Assembly: GCA_030280995.1 (NCBI GenBank)
Contig: JASXTE010000015.1
Span: 23,594,501 to 23,658,500 of the forward strand
DNA length: 64,000 nucleotides
From: Hemileia vastatrix
Taxonomy: Eukaryota; Basidiomycota; Pucciniomycetes; Pucciniales; Zaghouaniaceae
Direction of reading: 5' to 3'
The translations under genes were made by a program, and so were the position numbers. The notes under the pieces were generated by a model that was given only the letters and a program-made list of their open reading frames with translations, ran no database searches and was not told the origin of the DNA. Position 1 is the first letter of the stretch. Each line of letters starts with the position of its first letter. Positions 55,757 through 64,000 of the stretch are shown here, piece by piece.

Positions 55757-57436
55757 ATGTCCAACAATTTGACAGAAAAAATGGATAACATGCAAGTGGA
55801 TGAAATAGAAATTGACTATGATGCTGACACTGTAAGTTCTTCTAAAGTTGGTCATAAAAAATCTTATGCTAACACAAAGAATTCACATACTGCAGGATGT
55901 GGAAATGACAGGAAATGCAAACAAACCAAACCCCCTTCCCCCAGTACCACAGAAGGAAGTAAAGCCTCTAGTGCCTCAAGAAGGTCTTCCAAAAGGCTTT
56001 AAAATAAAAAAGCTTCCTCTGCCACAACAAATCAGCAACCTATCCAGTCATATAAAAGAGTTGAAGACAGAAAATATGACGTACAAAGCAAAGGTAGACA
56101 CATTGTGGGATCAGGTCCAAGAACGCAGGAACCAGATTCAGGCCCAGGCCCCTCCTCAATTGCCTCCCAATCAGCTTCAATTTCAAGCTCAACCTTCACA
56201 GCCACCCAGCTCAACCATCCAAAATCCAAATACTATGGAAGTAGAGCAATGGAAATGGGATTATCTAATGAGTCACTACCAACAGAATGTGCAACACCCT
56301 CCTCATCATCAGCCTGGCCCATCCAGAACACCCAATTTCCATCCACCTCCTCATCCCTACCAACAAAGCAGGAGAAAGAAGGCCCAAGCACAATCCCAAA
56401 CCCAGTCCCAGGGGAAGTTTCCTCCTCTGCCATGGTAAGTAATTTGGTTGATAGTCACTTGGGTATGTTTTCTAATAAATCTTCTTCTGCAGGTAATATT
56501 ATTGAACATGGTGAAAGAACAGTTAAACCTGTTAAAAGACAGCTTCCTGTAACTAGTAGCCCTATTGATGTAATTAGCAAATTGTCATTTGATGAACCTT
56601 TACATTTAACTTCTACATCTTTAATTAATCCTTCTCTTGCAATTAAAAATGATTCTGTTCCCCCTGAAATCTATACCTTAATTGAAAAAACTTCTGAGGA
56701 AATATTGAAAGATACCCTTGATTTTAATATTGTGAAAGACAAACATGTGAGAGATGTGTTAATCCATGAAAATGATAGATTAAATAATTTACACTTGCAA
56801 TGTAAAGTGAGTTCTTCTGTACAAGATACAGCTTATTTAAAAATCAAAGAAACCTTGAATATTGTTCTTAGTCAACAAAAACAAATAAGAAGTGACCATA
56901 GAGCTATCTCAGATAGAAATATCAGTCTACATAAAACCTTGAGTGAACTGAAACCCCTTATTGAGGAAAATTATTCATTCAAAAATGAAATAAAATCTCT
57001 GCAAAATGAGTTTAAGAAGCTAAAAAATGATTTCCATGCACTAAGTACCAAGCACTCAGTTTCTGAGGACAGAAATGTTCTATCTCTTGCAAAAGTAAAT
57101 GACCAGATGTCTGAAATTCCAAGAATAAGAAACTATGTGTCTGACCTACAGGAAAAGTTCTCAACCTTAACCATCAATAATGAATTAAATGAGATTTCTG
57201 CAAATAAGCTGCATAAAAATAAAGGGAAAAAACCTGAACAAAGTTCATCCTTTCTTCCTCATATTTCAACCATTAAACAACCTGACAATGAGTCTGTAAA
57301 ATCTTTTGCTACTAGCAAAAAATCTTGTGATGGTCATGCACCAGCTTTTTCTGTAAATAATGAAATTTCTGAACACCTGGCTAAACTTCAGGAATTATTA
57401 ATAATGAATAATTCAAACCAAAAAGTGGACCATCCC
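55757..57436 (+). pseudogene. A2 gag, N-terminal part, one nonsense codon and B insertion
   Basis: Same frame as A1 from MSNNLTEKMDNMQVDEIEID. A single stop at 56000-56002 (TAA after SSKRL, where A1 reads SKRIQNK) interrupts the Ser-rich region; the frame is otherwise open through the coiled coil to QKVDHP, where element B was inserted (duplication atccc, 57432-57436). Apart from the stop it could have been functional before B arrived. Confidence 0.88.
55866..56438 (+). CDS. Alternative-frame ORF overlapping A2 gag, 190 codons, open
   Basis: In the +1 frame relative to gag, from ATG 55866 (MLTQRIHILQDVEMTGNANK) to TAA 56436-56438. Parts in order: a Pro-rich start; GFKIKKLPLPQQISNLSSHI and KELKTENMTYKAKVDTLWDQ (heptad-like); a Gln/Pro-rich middle; EVEQWKWDYLMSHYQQ; a His/Pro-rich stretch; basic RRKKAQ; and the end GKFPPLPW. 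Element B has an ORF in the same relative frame with the same order (IKKTSPPLQDQLSHLAKQV, VDKWKWDWFHQQW, GKKRQKSG, end TIPW). The gag frame itself is poorly conserved here between A and B. So this frame is, or was, coding. Function unknown; a Gag-related early product is one guess. Confidence 0.55.
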   Translation: MLTQRIHILQDVEMTGNANKPNPLPPVPQKEVKPLVPQEGLPKGFKIKKLPLPQQISNLSSHIKELKTENMTYKAKVDTLWDQVQERRNQIQAQAPPQLPPNQLQFQAQPSQPPSSTIQNPNTMEVEQWKWDYLMSHYQQNVQHPPHHQPGPSRTPNFHPPPHPYQQSRRKKAQAQSQTQSQGKFPPLPW

Positions 57437-58613
57437 TGTCAGTACAGTCTAGTATATAAGTATGATATAATAGTGTTATTTTATGGTCCTACTACTTATT
57501 AATAAATGATTTAGTGATTAAACCTCAGGGGAAGACTAATAGAATAGTTATACTCAATTTAAACTCACAATACTTGGATTTAAATGCGTGCTAGTGGTGG
57601 AAAATAGAAGAATAAAATATAATTATAGCTTTTATAAAGATAATATCAATTTATAAGGGCTTTATAATATATTTCTAGATGTTAATAATTGTAGTGTAGT
57701 GTTTGTTTGAAGTGTAGTAATTGAATGATGATAATAAACCGTCAAAATTCCTCCTTACTTATACCCAAATCCACTGGAGTGCACAGACCTTCAATCCAGA
57801 TGATGTCACTGCTATCCCCGGCAATTACAGCACTGTGAGGGCCCATCACCTCCCCATGGCGTCCACTTCAAGCAGTTTCAACACCCAGACCTCCAGTAAG
57901 GACCCTCCATCACTATTAATAATAACACAGAGTCATACCATAAATAGAAATCCCAGATAAAAGCGGATACCATAAAGAAACAGGTAAAATAAAAGATCAA
58001 AAAGAGATTTAATGAAACTAAAAGCATATAAAGGAAACAAATAAAATGTCCAAGCCCCCAATAACATCCCCAAGCATCCATATTAACCCAGAAACATATT
58101 TCCAACCCATAAATCCGTGAATAACCATCCAAGGAAGTAATTTTAGTTGTCCAAACTGGGTGTATGCGCCTGATATAGGTGTCTATGCTTCTGTAGGCGT
58201 TGTGAGTCCACTGGTTTCGTCCATATGACCTAAAATAAGCAGAAAAACAAAGGTTATAGGCTATTAAGGGGCTAAAACCCACTTATATACCTAAATATAC
58301 ATAATATACTGCATATTTCACTGAATATGAGATTTATGTATACATATAAGCTTATGTATGTCAATAATTACTTCATATCACTTAAGATAAGTATATTATG
58401 ACTCCATTAACACCTTAATAAGTATTATTAGGCCATGGATAAGCTATTTAAACTATTATAAATTATATAATAGAATAATAATTATATATATATATAATAA
58501 AATAATATATATTATTATTTTAACCTTATTTTTAAGATATAAGCTTAATCTAATTAAGGTTATCTTATTTTAAGCATAAGGAATACTCAGTCCTAAGGAT
58601 ATTTAGGCTGACA
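57437..58613 (-). repeat. 3' LTR of element B
   Basis: 1177 bp. It is followed on the plus strand by ctccctcaccc, the reverse complement of the polypurine tract. The 134-codon minus ORF inside (57878-58282) is hydrophobic, is repeated in the other LTR, and is not supported as a gene. Confidence 0.92.
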
Positions 58614-58730
58614 CTCCCTCACCCAAAAAAAACAATAAAAAAAAAATGTTAAGACATTTTAATTAATCTTAAGGAATGAAATAATAAAATAAAAAATAAT
58701 TTTTATAATACATATACTGAATGAACAGTA

Positions 58731-59499
58731 TTATTTAGATTTAAATTTTTTCAAGAGATTTTTAAGATCAGAGATTTCATTTTCTGGAATCCACTGGTCA
58801 TATTCACTTGATTTATTTTTAAATCTTAGTAGATACTCAACTCCCTTTTCTTTTGTAAGGTGTCTCTTTTTAAGTATCTTTTCAATTTCTGCTTTTTCCA
58901 CTATTTCTTCAGGTTGCTGTTTATGCCTTCCTGATCTTCTTGGAAAGAGAGCAGTATCATTAGAATGGTATGGTTTTATAAGAGAAATAGGAAATACTGG
59001 ATGTTTTCTATCATAAGGTGCATATAGAATAACCTCAACAGCATTATTACCAACCATCTTTTTAACTACAAATGGTCCAATGAATGGATCCTTCAATTTA
59101 ACATTACCATTTAAATTGAAATGTAGCGTTGAAATAAGGACTTCATCACCCTCTTTGAACATTTGTTCTTTATGGGATTTATCCCATCTTTTCTTTTCAT
59201 ACTCAAAAGCCTTATTTATACATTCTTGAGCATGTTTTCTGCATAGTTCTTGCATCTGAAGAAAAGATTTAGTACCTGGATGAATATCCAATCTAGGTAA
59301 CTTATTAAGAGTTTTAGCAGGGGTATTAGGTACATAACCCAACCATAACTCAAATGGCTTTTTGCCAGTGACAGAATGTACTGTACTATTATATGCAAAT
59401 TCTAAACCTGGGATAAGGGTTACCCAATCATGCGTGAATTTGTCATTGTCTTTAAAATTAAGACCAAAAGCACAATATCTTCTTATATATCCTTAATGA
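58731..59499 (-). pseudogene. Element B integrase C-terminus and chromodomain remnant
   Basis: On minus it is open from the deletion junction (RRYCAFGL.., about 59490) through THDWVTLIPGLEFAYNSTVH, KKPFELWLGYVPNTP, FIGPFVVKKMVGNNAVEV (GPF module) and YLLRFKNKSSEYDQWIPENE (chromodomain) to a stop at 58731. It is strongly similar to the A1 C-terminus. It lacks the catalytic DDE residues and a start, and lies in a different frame from gag. Confidence 0.85.
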
Positions 59500-61780
59500 T
59501 CTTAACATTTTCAAAATTCATTAAAGATTCATTTGAGTCTATATTTAATACTGGATTGTAAAAGATGGACAAATCATCTTCCAACATACAGACTTCATTT
59601 TCATCACTATATGAGATATTACTGTCATAATCACTTGAATCATTACTCTTTTCTACTTCATTTTCAGATTCATGTTGATTTTCAACAATATTTATGTTTT
59701 CCTCACATTTGTGACCTTTAACCCAAGGTTTGTTACACTTATAACAAGTATTTGTTTCATACTTTTTAGGTACTACAGGTGCAGTAGGTTTTTTCTGCTT
59801 CTCCTGAAGTGTTTTTGAATTCTGAGATTTTACAGGTTCAACATTTTGCTTATAAGTGGAATACCTTGATTCATACTTATGGTTCAATAATATTTCATTG
59901 CAAATATTAATAAAATCAGAATATTCAGTAACATTAAATGTTCTAGCTACAACAATATCTCTGACAGATATAGGTAATTTGTAAATTATCTTATCTTTCC
60001 ATAAGTTAAAATCCATATGAGGCTCAATGGCTTTTAATATTTTGTTTAAATTCATTAAAAATACCATAGGTTTGTCACCATTCAACGGATTATACCTAGT
60101 CTTCTCATACAGTCTCTGCTGAGTAAGCCTGAATTTAGAACCTCCAAATTGTTTTTCAATAAGTTGTTTCCATTCAGCCCAAGAGTAGTCTCTACCCTCA
60201 CTTAAGACAGCTTCAAACCATAATAAAGCAACATCCTTAAATAAAGAAATTAATTTTGATGTTATCTCTTCATCTGGTAACTTATATGAGAATTTCAAGT
60301 TGTCAATTCTTTGAATAAAATGTTGCCAATCAGAGCTGGCTTCCCCATCATAAGTTGGGTACTGATCTATCTTAGGCCAGTTCTTCTGATTGGATTTTAT
60401 CTCACTAATCTTAGGTAAATTCAACAACTCATTTACTTTTGATAAATGGTCTTGTATTTCTTCCTGCACGGATTTGTGACTTACATTTTCAGATTTGACA
60501 CTACCACCAGATGGTTTTAATTGTGGTGGTACAGGGAAGGAATGAGATTCACTTTTGCCAATGAAAGGATTATTATTATATTGATTATACTTATGATTAT
60601 CCTGGTTCATTAGTAGATTGGCAGTTTCAATCTCAACTTTAGTTAATCTTTGTAGCAGCTCAGAGACACTTTGATTTGTCTGTGCAAAAGATAACTTTGT
60701 TCTTGATTCAGTTTTTAATAAGTGTGTTTCATATAATTTTTCTAACTCACAAAATTTGTTTGAAAGGTCATTATATTTATTACTTAATGAATCATATTTA
60801 AGAGTTAGAGACAAATGTTCCTTCTCTAATTCTTTATTACGTGTTGCTAATTGAGAAATGTTCAATGTTAAGGATGAAATTGTATCACTAGTGAGCTTAA
60901 CTGTCTGTTCCTCACAATCAGTCATTCTATTCCACAATGCTGAAACAATTCTATGGACAGTTGGATTATTGTTAAAATATTCCATGTCCTCCTTTTCAAT
61001 TCTCTCACTCTCCTGTGAACTACTCATCTCACTAGTAGGTGGTTGCAACTGAGGATTAACTGTATTATCATTGTATATAGTACTGTTATTATGGATAAAA
61101 GACAAGTCAGGTGTATCTACTCTAAAACCCAAATTTCTTAAATCCTCCTCTATTTTTTGTACAGATTTAACATCAATAGAATTACCTATATTGTAATTAT
61201 CAGTATTATGTTTAATCTGAGGGGGTAAGTTACTTACCAAGGGATGGTTGCCAGGCCTGATTTTTGGCGCTTTTTTCCCTTGTAAGGGTGAGCTGAGGAA
61301 GTCAGATGAGGGGGTGGATCCCTGTTGCAACTGTGGCTTGTCCACTGTTGGTGAAACCAGTCCCATTTCCATTTGTCTACCAGGATTTTCTCCTGGGAGT
61401 GAGTGGACCCTCCTTGGGTAGGGGGTTGCTGATTTGATTGACTGGGCAGGCCTCCCTTTAATTCTGCCATTGCCTGATTCATCTGCTGAAATCCTACCTT
61501 GCAATTGTTTTGCAACTGCTCTACTTCTTTGAACATGAGAGATTTTGATTCCTCTAGCTTCAGAACCTGTTTGGCCAGGTGGGACAGTTGATCCTGAAGA
61601 GGAGGAGACGTCTTTTTGATAGTTATCTTTTTTAAGAGGGCGTCCTTTTCCTCTATACTCATGCTTTCTGGTTGGGGGTACTGTTGTCCCTCCATGGTGA
61701 TGTCCTGGAAAGTTTTTATTAGCTTTAGACCTGGTATTATAAGCAGGCTGTTCACTTACACTATCCTGAGGAGCACTCAT
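59483..61780 (-). CDS. Element B Gag, 765 codons, intact
   Basis: From ATG 61780 (MSAPQDSVSEQPAYNTRSKA): a Ser/Pro/basic-rich N-terminus, coiled coil at ~270-390 (LTLNISQLATRNKELEKEHL..), Gag core ~470-640 (NWPKIDQYPTYDGEASSDWQ, FGGSKFRLTQQRLYEKTRY), and zinc knuckle CYKCNKPWVKGHKC near 690, here with the His that A1 lacks. It ends ENVKIIKDI at a stop created by the deletion junction, so no protease follows. It could still assemble particles. The residues shared with A1 over the Gag core are many (over half by eye), while the first ~200 residues hardly align. Confidence 0.85.
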   Translation of the reverse strand: MSAPQDSVSEQPAYNTRSKANKNFPGHHHGGTTVPPTRKHEYRGKGRPLKKDNYQKDVSSSSGSTVPPGQTGSEARGIKISHVQRSRAVAKQLQGRISADESGNGRIKGRPAQSIKSATPYPRRVHSLPGENPGRQMEMGLVSPTVDKPQLQQGSTPSSDFLSSPLQGKKAPKIRPGNHPLVSNLPPQIKHNTDNYNIGNSIDVKSVQKIEEDLRNLGFRVDTPDLSFIHNNSTIYNDNTVNPQLQPPTSEMSSSQESERIEKEDMEYFNNNPTVHRIVSALWNRMTDCEEQTVKLTSDTISSLTLNISQLATRNKELEKEHLSLTLKYDSLSNKYNDLSNKFCELEKLYETHLLKTESRTKLSFAQTNQSVSELLQRLTKVEIETANLLMNQDNHKYNQYNNNPFIGKSESHSFPVPPQLKPSGGSVKSENVSHKSVQEEIQDHLSKVNELLNLPKISEIKSNQKNWPKIDQYPTYDGEASSDWQHFIQRIDNLKFSYKLPDEEITSKLISLFKDVALLWFEAVLSEGRDYSWAEWKQLIEKQFGGSKFRLTQQRLYEKTRYNPLNGDKPMVFLMNLNKILKAIEPHMDFNLWKDKIIYKLPISVRDIVVARTFNVTEYSDFINICNEILLNHKYESRYSTYKQNVEPVKSQNSKTLQEKQKKPTAPVVPKKYETNTCYKCNKPWVKGHKCEENINIVENQHESENEVEKSNDSSDYDSNISYSDENEVCMLEDDLSIFYNPVLNIDSNESLMNFENVKIIKDI
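61234..61695 (-). CDS. Alternative-frame ORF overlapping B gag, 153 codons, open
   Basis: In the +1 frame relative to B gag, from an ATG at 61695 in a strong start context (atcaccATGG; MEGQQYPQPESMSIEEKDAL) to the TAA at 61234-61236. Order: KITIKKTSPPLQDQLSHLAK and a heptad-like run, Gln/Pro-rich part, VDKWKWDWFHQQW, PPPHLTSSAHPY, GKKRQKSG, end LATIPW. The layout and several residues match the A2 ORF (55866-56438), including the terminal PW and stop TGGTAA. A canonical -1 slippery heptamer in this frame (A AAA AAG, 61276-61270) could join it to the gag frame, but family A lacks it. Function unknown. Confidence 0.55.
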   Translation of the reverse strand: MEGQQYPQPESMSIEEKDALLKKITIKKTSPPLQDQLSHLAKQVLKLEESKSLMFKEVEQLQNNCKVGFQQMNQAMAELKGGLPSQSNQQPPTQGGSTHSQEKILVDKWKWDWFHQQWTSHSCNRDPPPHLTSSAHPYKGKKRQKSGLATIPW

Positions 61781-62291
61781 ATTGTTCAGAATAACAATAT
61801 TTTACGTCTACAAAAGGAAAAAACTCTGTGGAATTAGTAGACAAATAATATTAGCAATTATATTACTAATAAAAAAGCAATGGAGCTTACCCTGAATTTA
61901 TATCTTTATTTATTTAAATAAAATATAAGAAAAATTCGAAAAAATCTGTTAAAAATATAATAATAAGTTTAACTAGACCTCTATAAGGGTGAATAATTAG
62001 CTTACCAAGCTTTAGCCAAATACCAATTTTATTGGGTGTTATATTGGTGTCCAAATACCAAGTGAAATTGGGTTTATATTGGGTACAGTTACTACTGTAA
62101 ATATCTAATTTTTATGATAAAAAATTAGTACAATTATTATAAGGATTCTTTTCCGCAATCAATGAGTTATGATGACCCACTTATATGCAGCAGACCCAAA
62201 TATTTGGTTAATTTTGAGTTGTACTAAGGTAAAAATCACGTCCCAAGGCTTATACTAAATAATAAGTAAAATATAAGGAAAGACCCCCAAT
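61781..62291 (-). other. Leader of element B
   Basis: Non-coding region between the 5' LTR (62292-63468) and gag. Next to the LTR, in sense orientation, is attgggggtctttcc (62291-62277), related to actgagggcctttcc after the A LTRs. No other signal was recognised. Confidence 0.6.
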
Positions 62292-63468
62292 TGTCAGTAC
62301 AGTCTAGTATATAAGTATGATATAATAGTGTTATTTTATGGTCCTACTACTTATTAATAAATGATTTAGTGATTAAACCTCAGGGGAAGACTAATAGAAT
62401 AGTTATACTCAATTTAAACTCACAATACTTGGATTTAAATGCGTGCTAGTGGTGGAAAATAGAAGAATAAAATATAATTATAGCTTTTATAAAGATAATA
62501 TCAATTTATAAGGGCTTTATAATATATTTCTAGATGTTAATAATTGTAGTGTAGTGTTTGTTTGAAGTGTAGTAATTGAATGATGATAATAAACCGTCAA
62601 AATTCCTCCTTACTTATACCCAAATCCACTGGAGTGCACAGACCTTCAATCCAGATGATGTCACTGCTATCCCCGGCAATTACAGCACTGTGAGGGCCCA
62701 TCACCTCCCCATGGCGTCCACTTCAAGCAGTTTCAACACCCAGACCTCCAGTAAGGACCCTCCATCACTATTAATAATAACACAGAGTCATACCATAAAT
62801 AGAAATCCCAGATAAAAGCGGATACCATAAAGAAACAGGTAAAATAAAAGATCAAAAAGAGATTTAATGAAACTAAAAGCATATAAAGGAAACAAATAAA
62901 ATGTCCAAGCCCCCAATAACATCCCCAAGCATCCACATTAACCCAGAAACATATTTCCAACCCATAAATCCGTGAATAACCATCCAAGGAAGTAATTTTA
63001 GTTGTCCAAACTGGGTGTATGCGCCTGATATAGGTGTCTATGCTTCTGTAGGCGTTGTGAGTCCACTGGTTTCGTACATATGACCTAAAATAAGCAGAAA
63101 AACAAAGGTTATAGGCTATTAAGGGGCTAAAACCCACTTATATACCTAAATATACATAATATACTGCATATTTCACTGAATATGAGATTTATGTATACAT
63201 ATAAGCTTATGTATGTCAATAATTACTTCATATCACTTAAGATAAGTATATTATGACTCCATTAACACCTTAATAAGTATTATTAGGCCATGGATAAGCT
63301 ATTTAAACTATTATAAATTATATAATAGAATAATAATTATATATATATATAATAAAATAATATATATTATTATTTTAACCTTATTTTTAAGATATAAGCT
63401 TAATCTAATTAAGGTTATCTTATTTTAAGCATAAGGAATACTCAGTCCTAAGGATATTTAGGCTGACA
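62292..63468 (-). repeat. 5' LTR of element B
   Basis: 1177 bp, nearly identical to 57437-58613. Followed by the target duplication atccc (63469-63473) and the continuation of A2 gag. Confidence 0.92.
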
Positions 63469-63473
63469 ATCCC

Positions 63474-64000
63474 AGTAGTCAGAAAAATTGGCCTAAGTTA
63501 GACCAATATCCTACCTTTGATGGTGATTCTTCCTCTGATTGGCAACACTTTATCCAGAGAATTGATAATTTAAAGAGATCTTATAAACTACCTGATGAGG
63601 AGATTGTTTCTAAGCTAATTTCTTTATTTTCCAATGTAGCCTTGATGTGGTATGAATCTGTCCTCTTAGATAACAATCATTATACATGGAATGATTGGAA
63701 ATCCTTGATTGAGAATCAATTTGGTGGTTCAAAATTCAGGTTAGCTCAGCAAAGACTGTATGAGAATACTAGATATGTATCCTCCTCTGTTGAAAAGCCC
63801 ATTGTTTTTCTGATGAAAATAACTAAAATCCTTAGAGCAATTGATCCAAAGATGGATTATGATATTTGGAGAGATAAAATCTTGTATAAATTACCAAATT
63901 CTCTTAGGGATTTGATTGTTGCTAGAACTGAGCATGTAAGGGAAAATTCTTCTTTCATTAATATCTGTAATGAGGTACTACTCAACCATAGATATGAACC
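63474..64000 (+). pseudogene. A2 gag, continuation after element B, open to window end
   Basis: It resumes SSQKNWPKLDQYPTFDGDSS exactly where 57436 stopped and runs open through the Gag core (FGGSKFRLAQQRLYENTRY, KMDYDIWRDKILYKLPNSL) to NHRYE at the edge. No stop or frameshift in this part. Zinc knuckle and pol would follow beyond the window. Confidence 0.9.

Larger units (their letters stand above)
57437..63468 (-). mobile_element. Gypsy element B, minus strand, recent, pol core deleted
   Basis: Two LTRs of 1177 bp each (57437-58613 and 62292-63468), TGTCAG...GGCTGACA, with the duplication atccc (57432-57436 and 63469-63473). I saw only two differences between the LTRs (near 58079/62934 and 58218/63073). 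The interior (58614-62291) has an intact gag but joins it directly to the integrase C-terminal part, missing about 2.8 kb of protease, RT, RNase H and integrase core relative to A1. It is non-autonomous, and the near-identical LTRs mean it moved recently, presumably with enzymes from another copy. Confidence 0.93.
53911..64000 (+). mobile_element. Gypsy element A2, 5' part, split by element B, runs off the window
   Basis: 5' LTR 53911-55050 (TGTCAGCC to GGCCGACA), leader 55051-55756, and gag from 55757. Element B with its atccc duplication interrupts gag at 57437-63468; gag resumes at 63474 and is still open at 64000. Gag is about 95% or more identical to A1 by eye. Pol and the 3' LTR are outside the window. 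Confidence 0.92.

Noticed and set aside
56432..56495. A possible intron in gypsy A gag (gtaagtaattt ... ttcttctgcag, 58 nt), with a similar 52-nt pattern in element B, at the stop of the alternative frame.
   Set aside because: Splicing would not join the alternative frame to the gag frame: both junctions leave TGG-TAA again, and the gag frame would be shifted out of phase. Cleavage of an intact 2055-codon frame by such an intron is unlikely.
57878..58282. 134-codon hydrophobic minus-strand ORF in the B LTR, repeated at 62733-63137.
   Set aside because: It lies wholly in the LTR, is duplicated only because LTRs are duplicated, and is not open in the more diverged LTR copy (about 49690-49920 has only part of it).

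Overview
The window is AT-rich, intron-containing nuclear DNA of a fungus, almost certainly a basidiomycete and most likely a rust (Pucciniales). I infer this from short GT-AG introns of 52-85 bases, from the gypsy Gag type in element C, and from rust-type three-gene transposons (PIF/Harbinger-like DDE nuclease, TET-like 2OG-Fe(II) oxygenase, Myb/SANT-like protein). No rRNA, tRNA, CRISPR array or bacterial feature was seen. One apparently intact host gene was found: an 11-exon secreted or membrane protein of the DUF7872 type at 19774-22006. Nearly everything else is transposable element sequence.

Layout. 1-466: end of an LTR (family F). 660-1624 (-): Copia gag relic. 3831-5460: a ~203-bp tandem repeat split by a solo LTR of gypsy family A (4196-5332). 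5731-17254: DNA transposon H1. A second, oppositely oriented copy of the same family, H2 (7664-14850), sits inside H1's TET-like gene. 17491-19067: Tc1/mariner element. 19774-22006: host gene. 22640-23540 and 35514-35830: a dispersed repeat (G) split by transposon H3 (23541-35513); H3 itself holds a complete 8.4-kb gypsy element C (25373-33725, TSD gatat). 37500-50605: remains of another H-type element holding a solo LTR F (with three MITEs) and a solo LTR of family B, the latter interrupted by full-length gypsy A1 (40631-49755, TSD ctcta, one 2055-codon gag-pol ORF). 50606-53100: degraded H-type sequence. 53101-53910: left end of H4, cut by gypsy A2 (53911 to beyond the window). A2 is in turn split by gypsy B (57437-63468, minus strand, TSD atccc, pol core deleted).

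How the parts relate. H1, H2 and H3 share one gene order: DDE nuclease and TET-like oxygenase head-to-tail, then a hairpin-rich spacer, then a convergent Myb/SANT-like gene, all between AGGGGGTRTCA-type inverted ends with 3-bp AT-rich target duplications. This TET-carrying Harbinger-like element is the most interesting system here. Second is a conserved alternative reading frame overlapping the 5' part of gag in gypsy families A and B. Third is a spliced antisense Cys-rich gene near the 3' end of gypsy C. The nesting gives a relative order: H-type oldest, then C, LTR F and LTR B, then A1 and A2, then B inside A2 (its two LTRs are almost identical).
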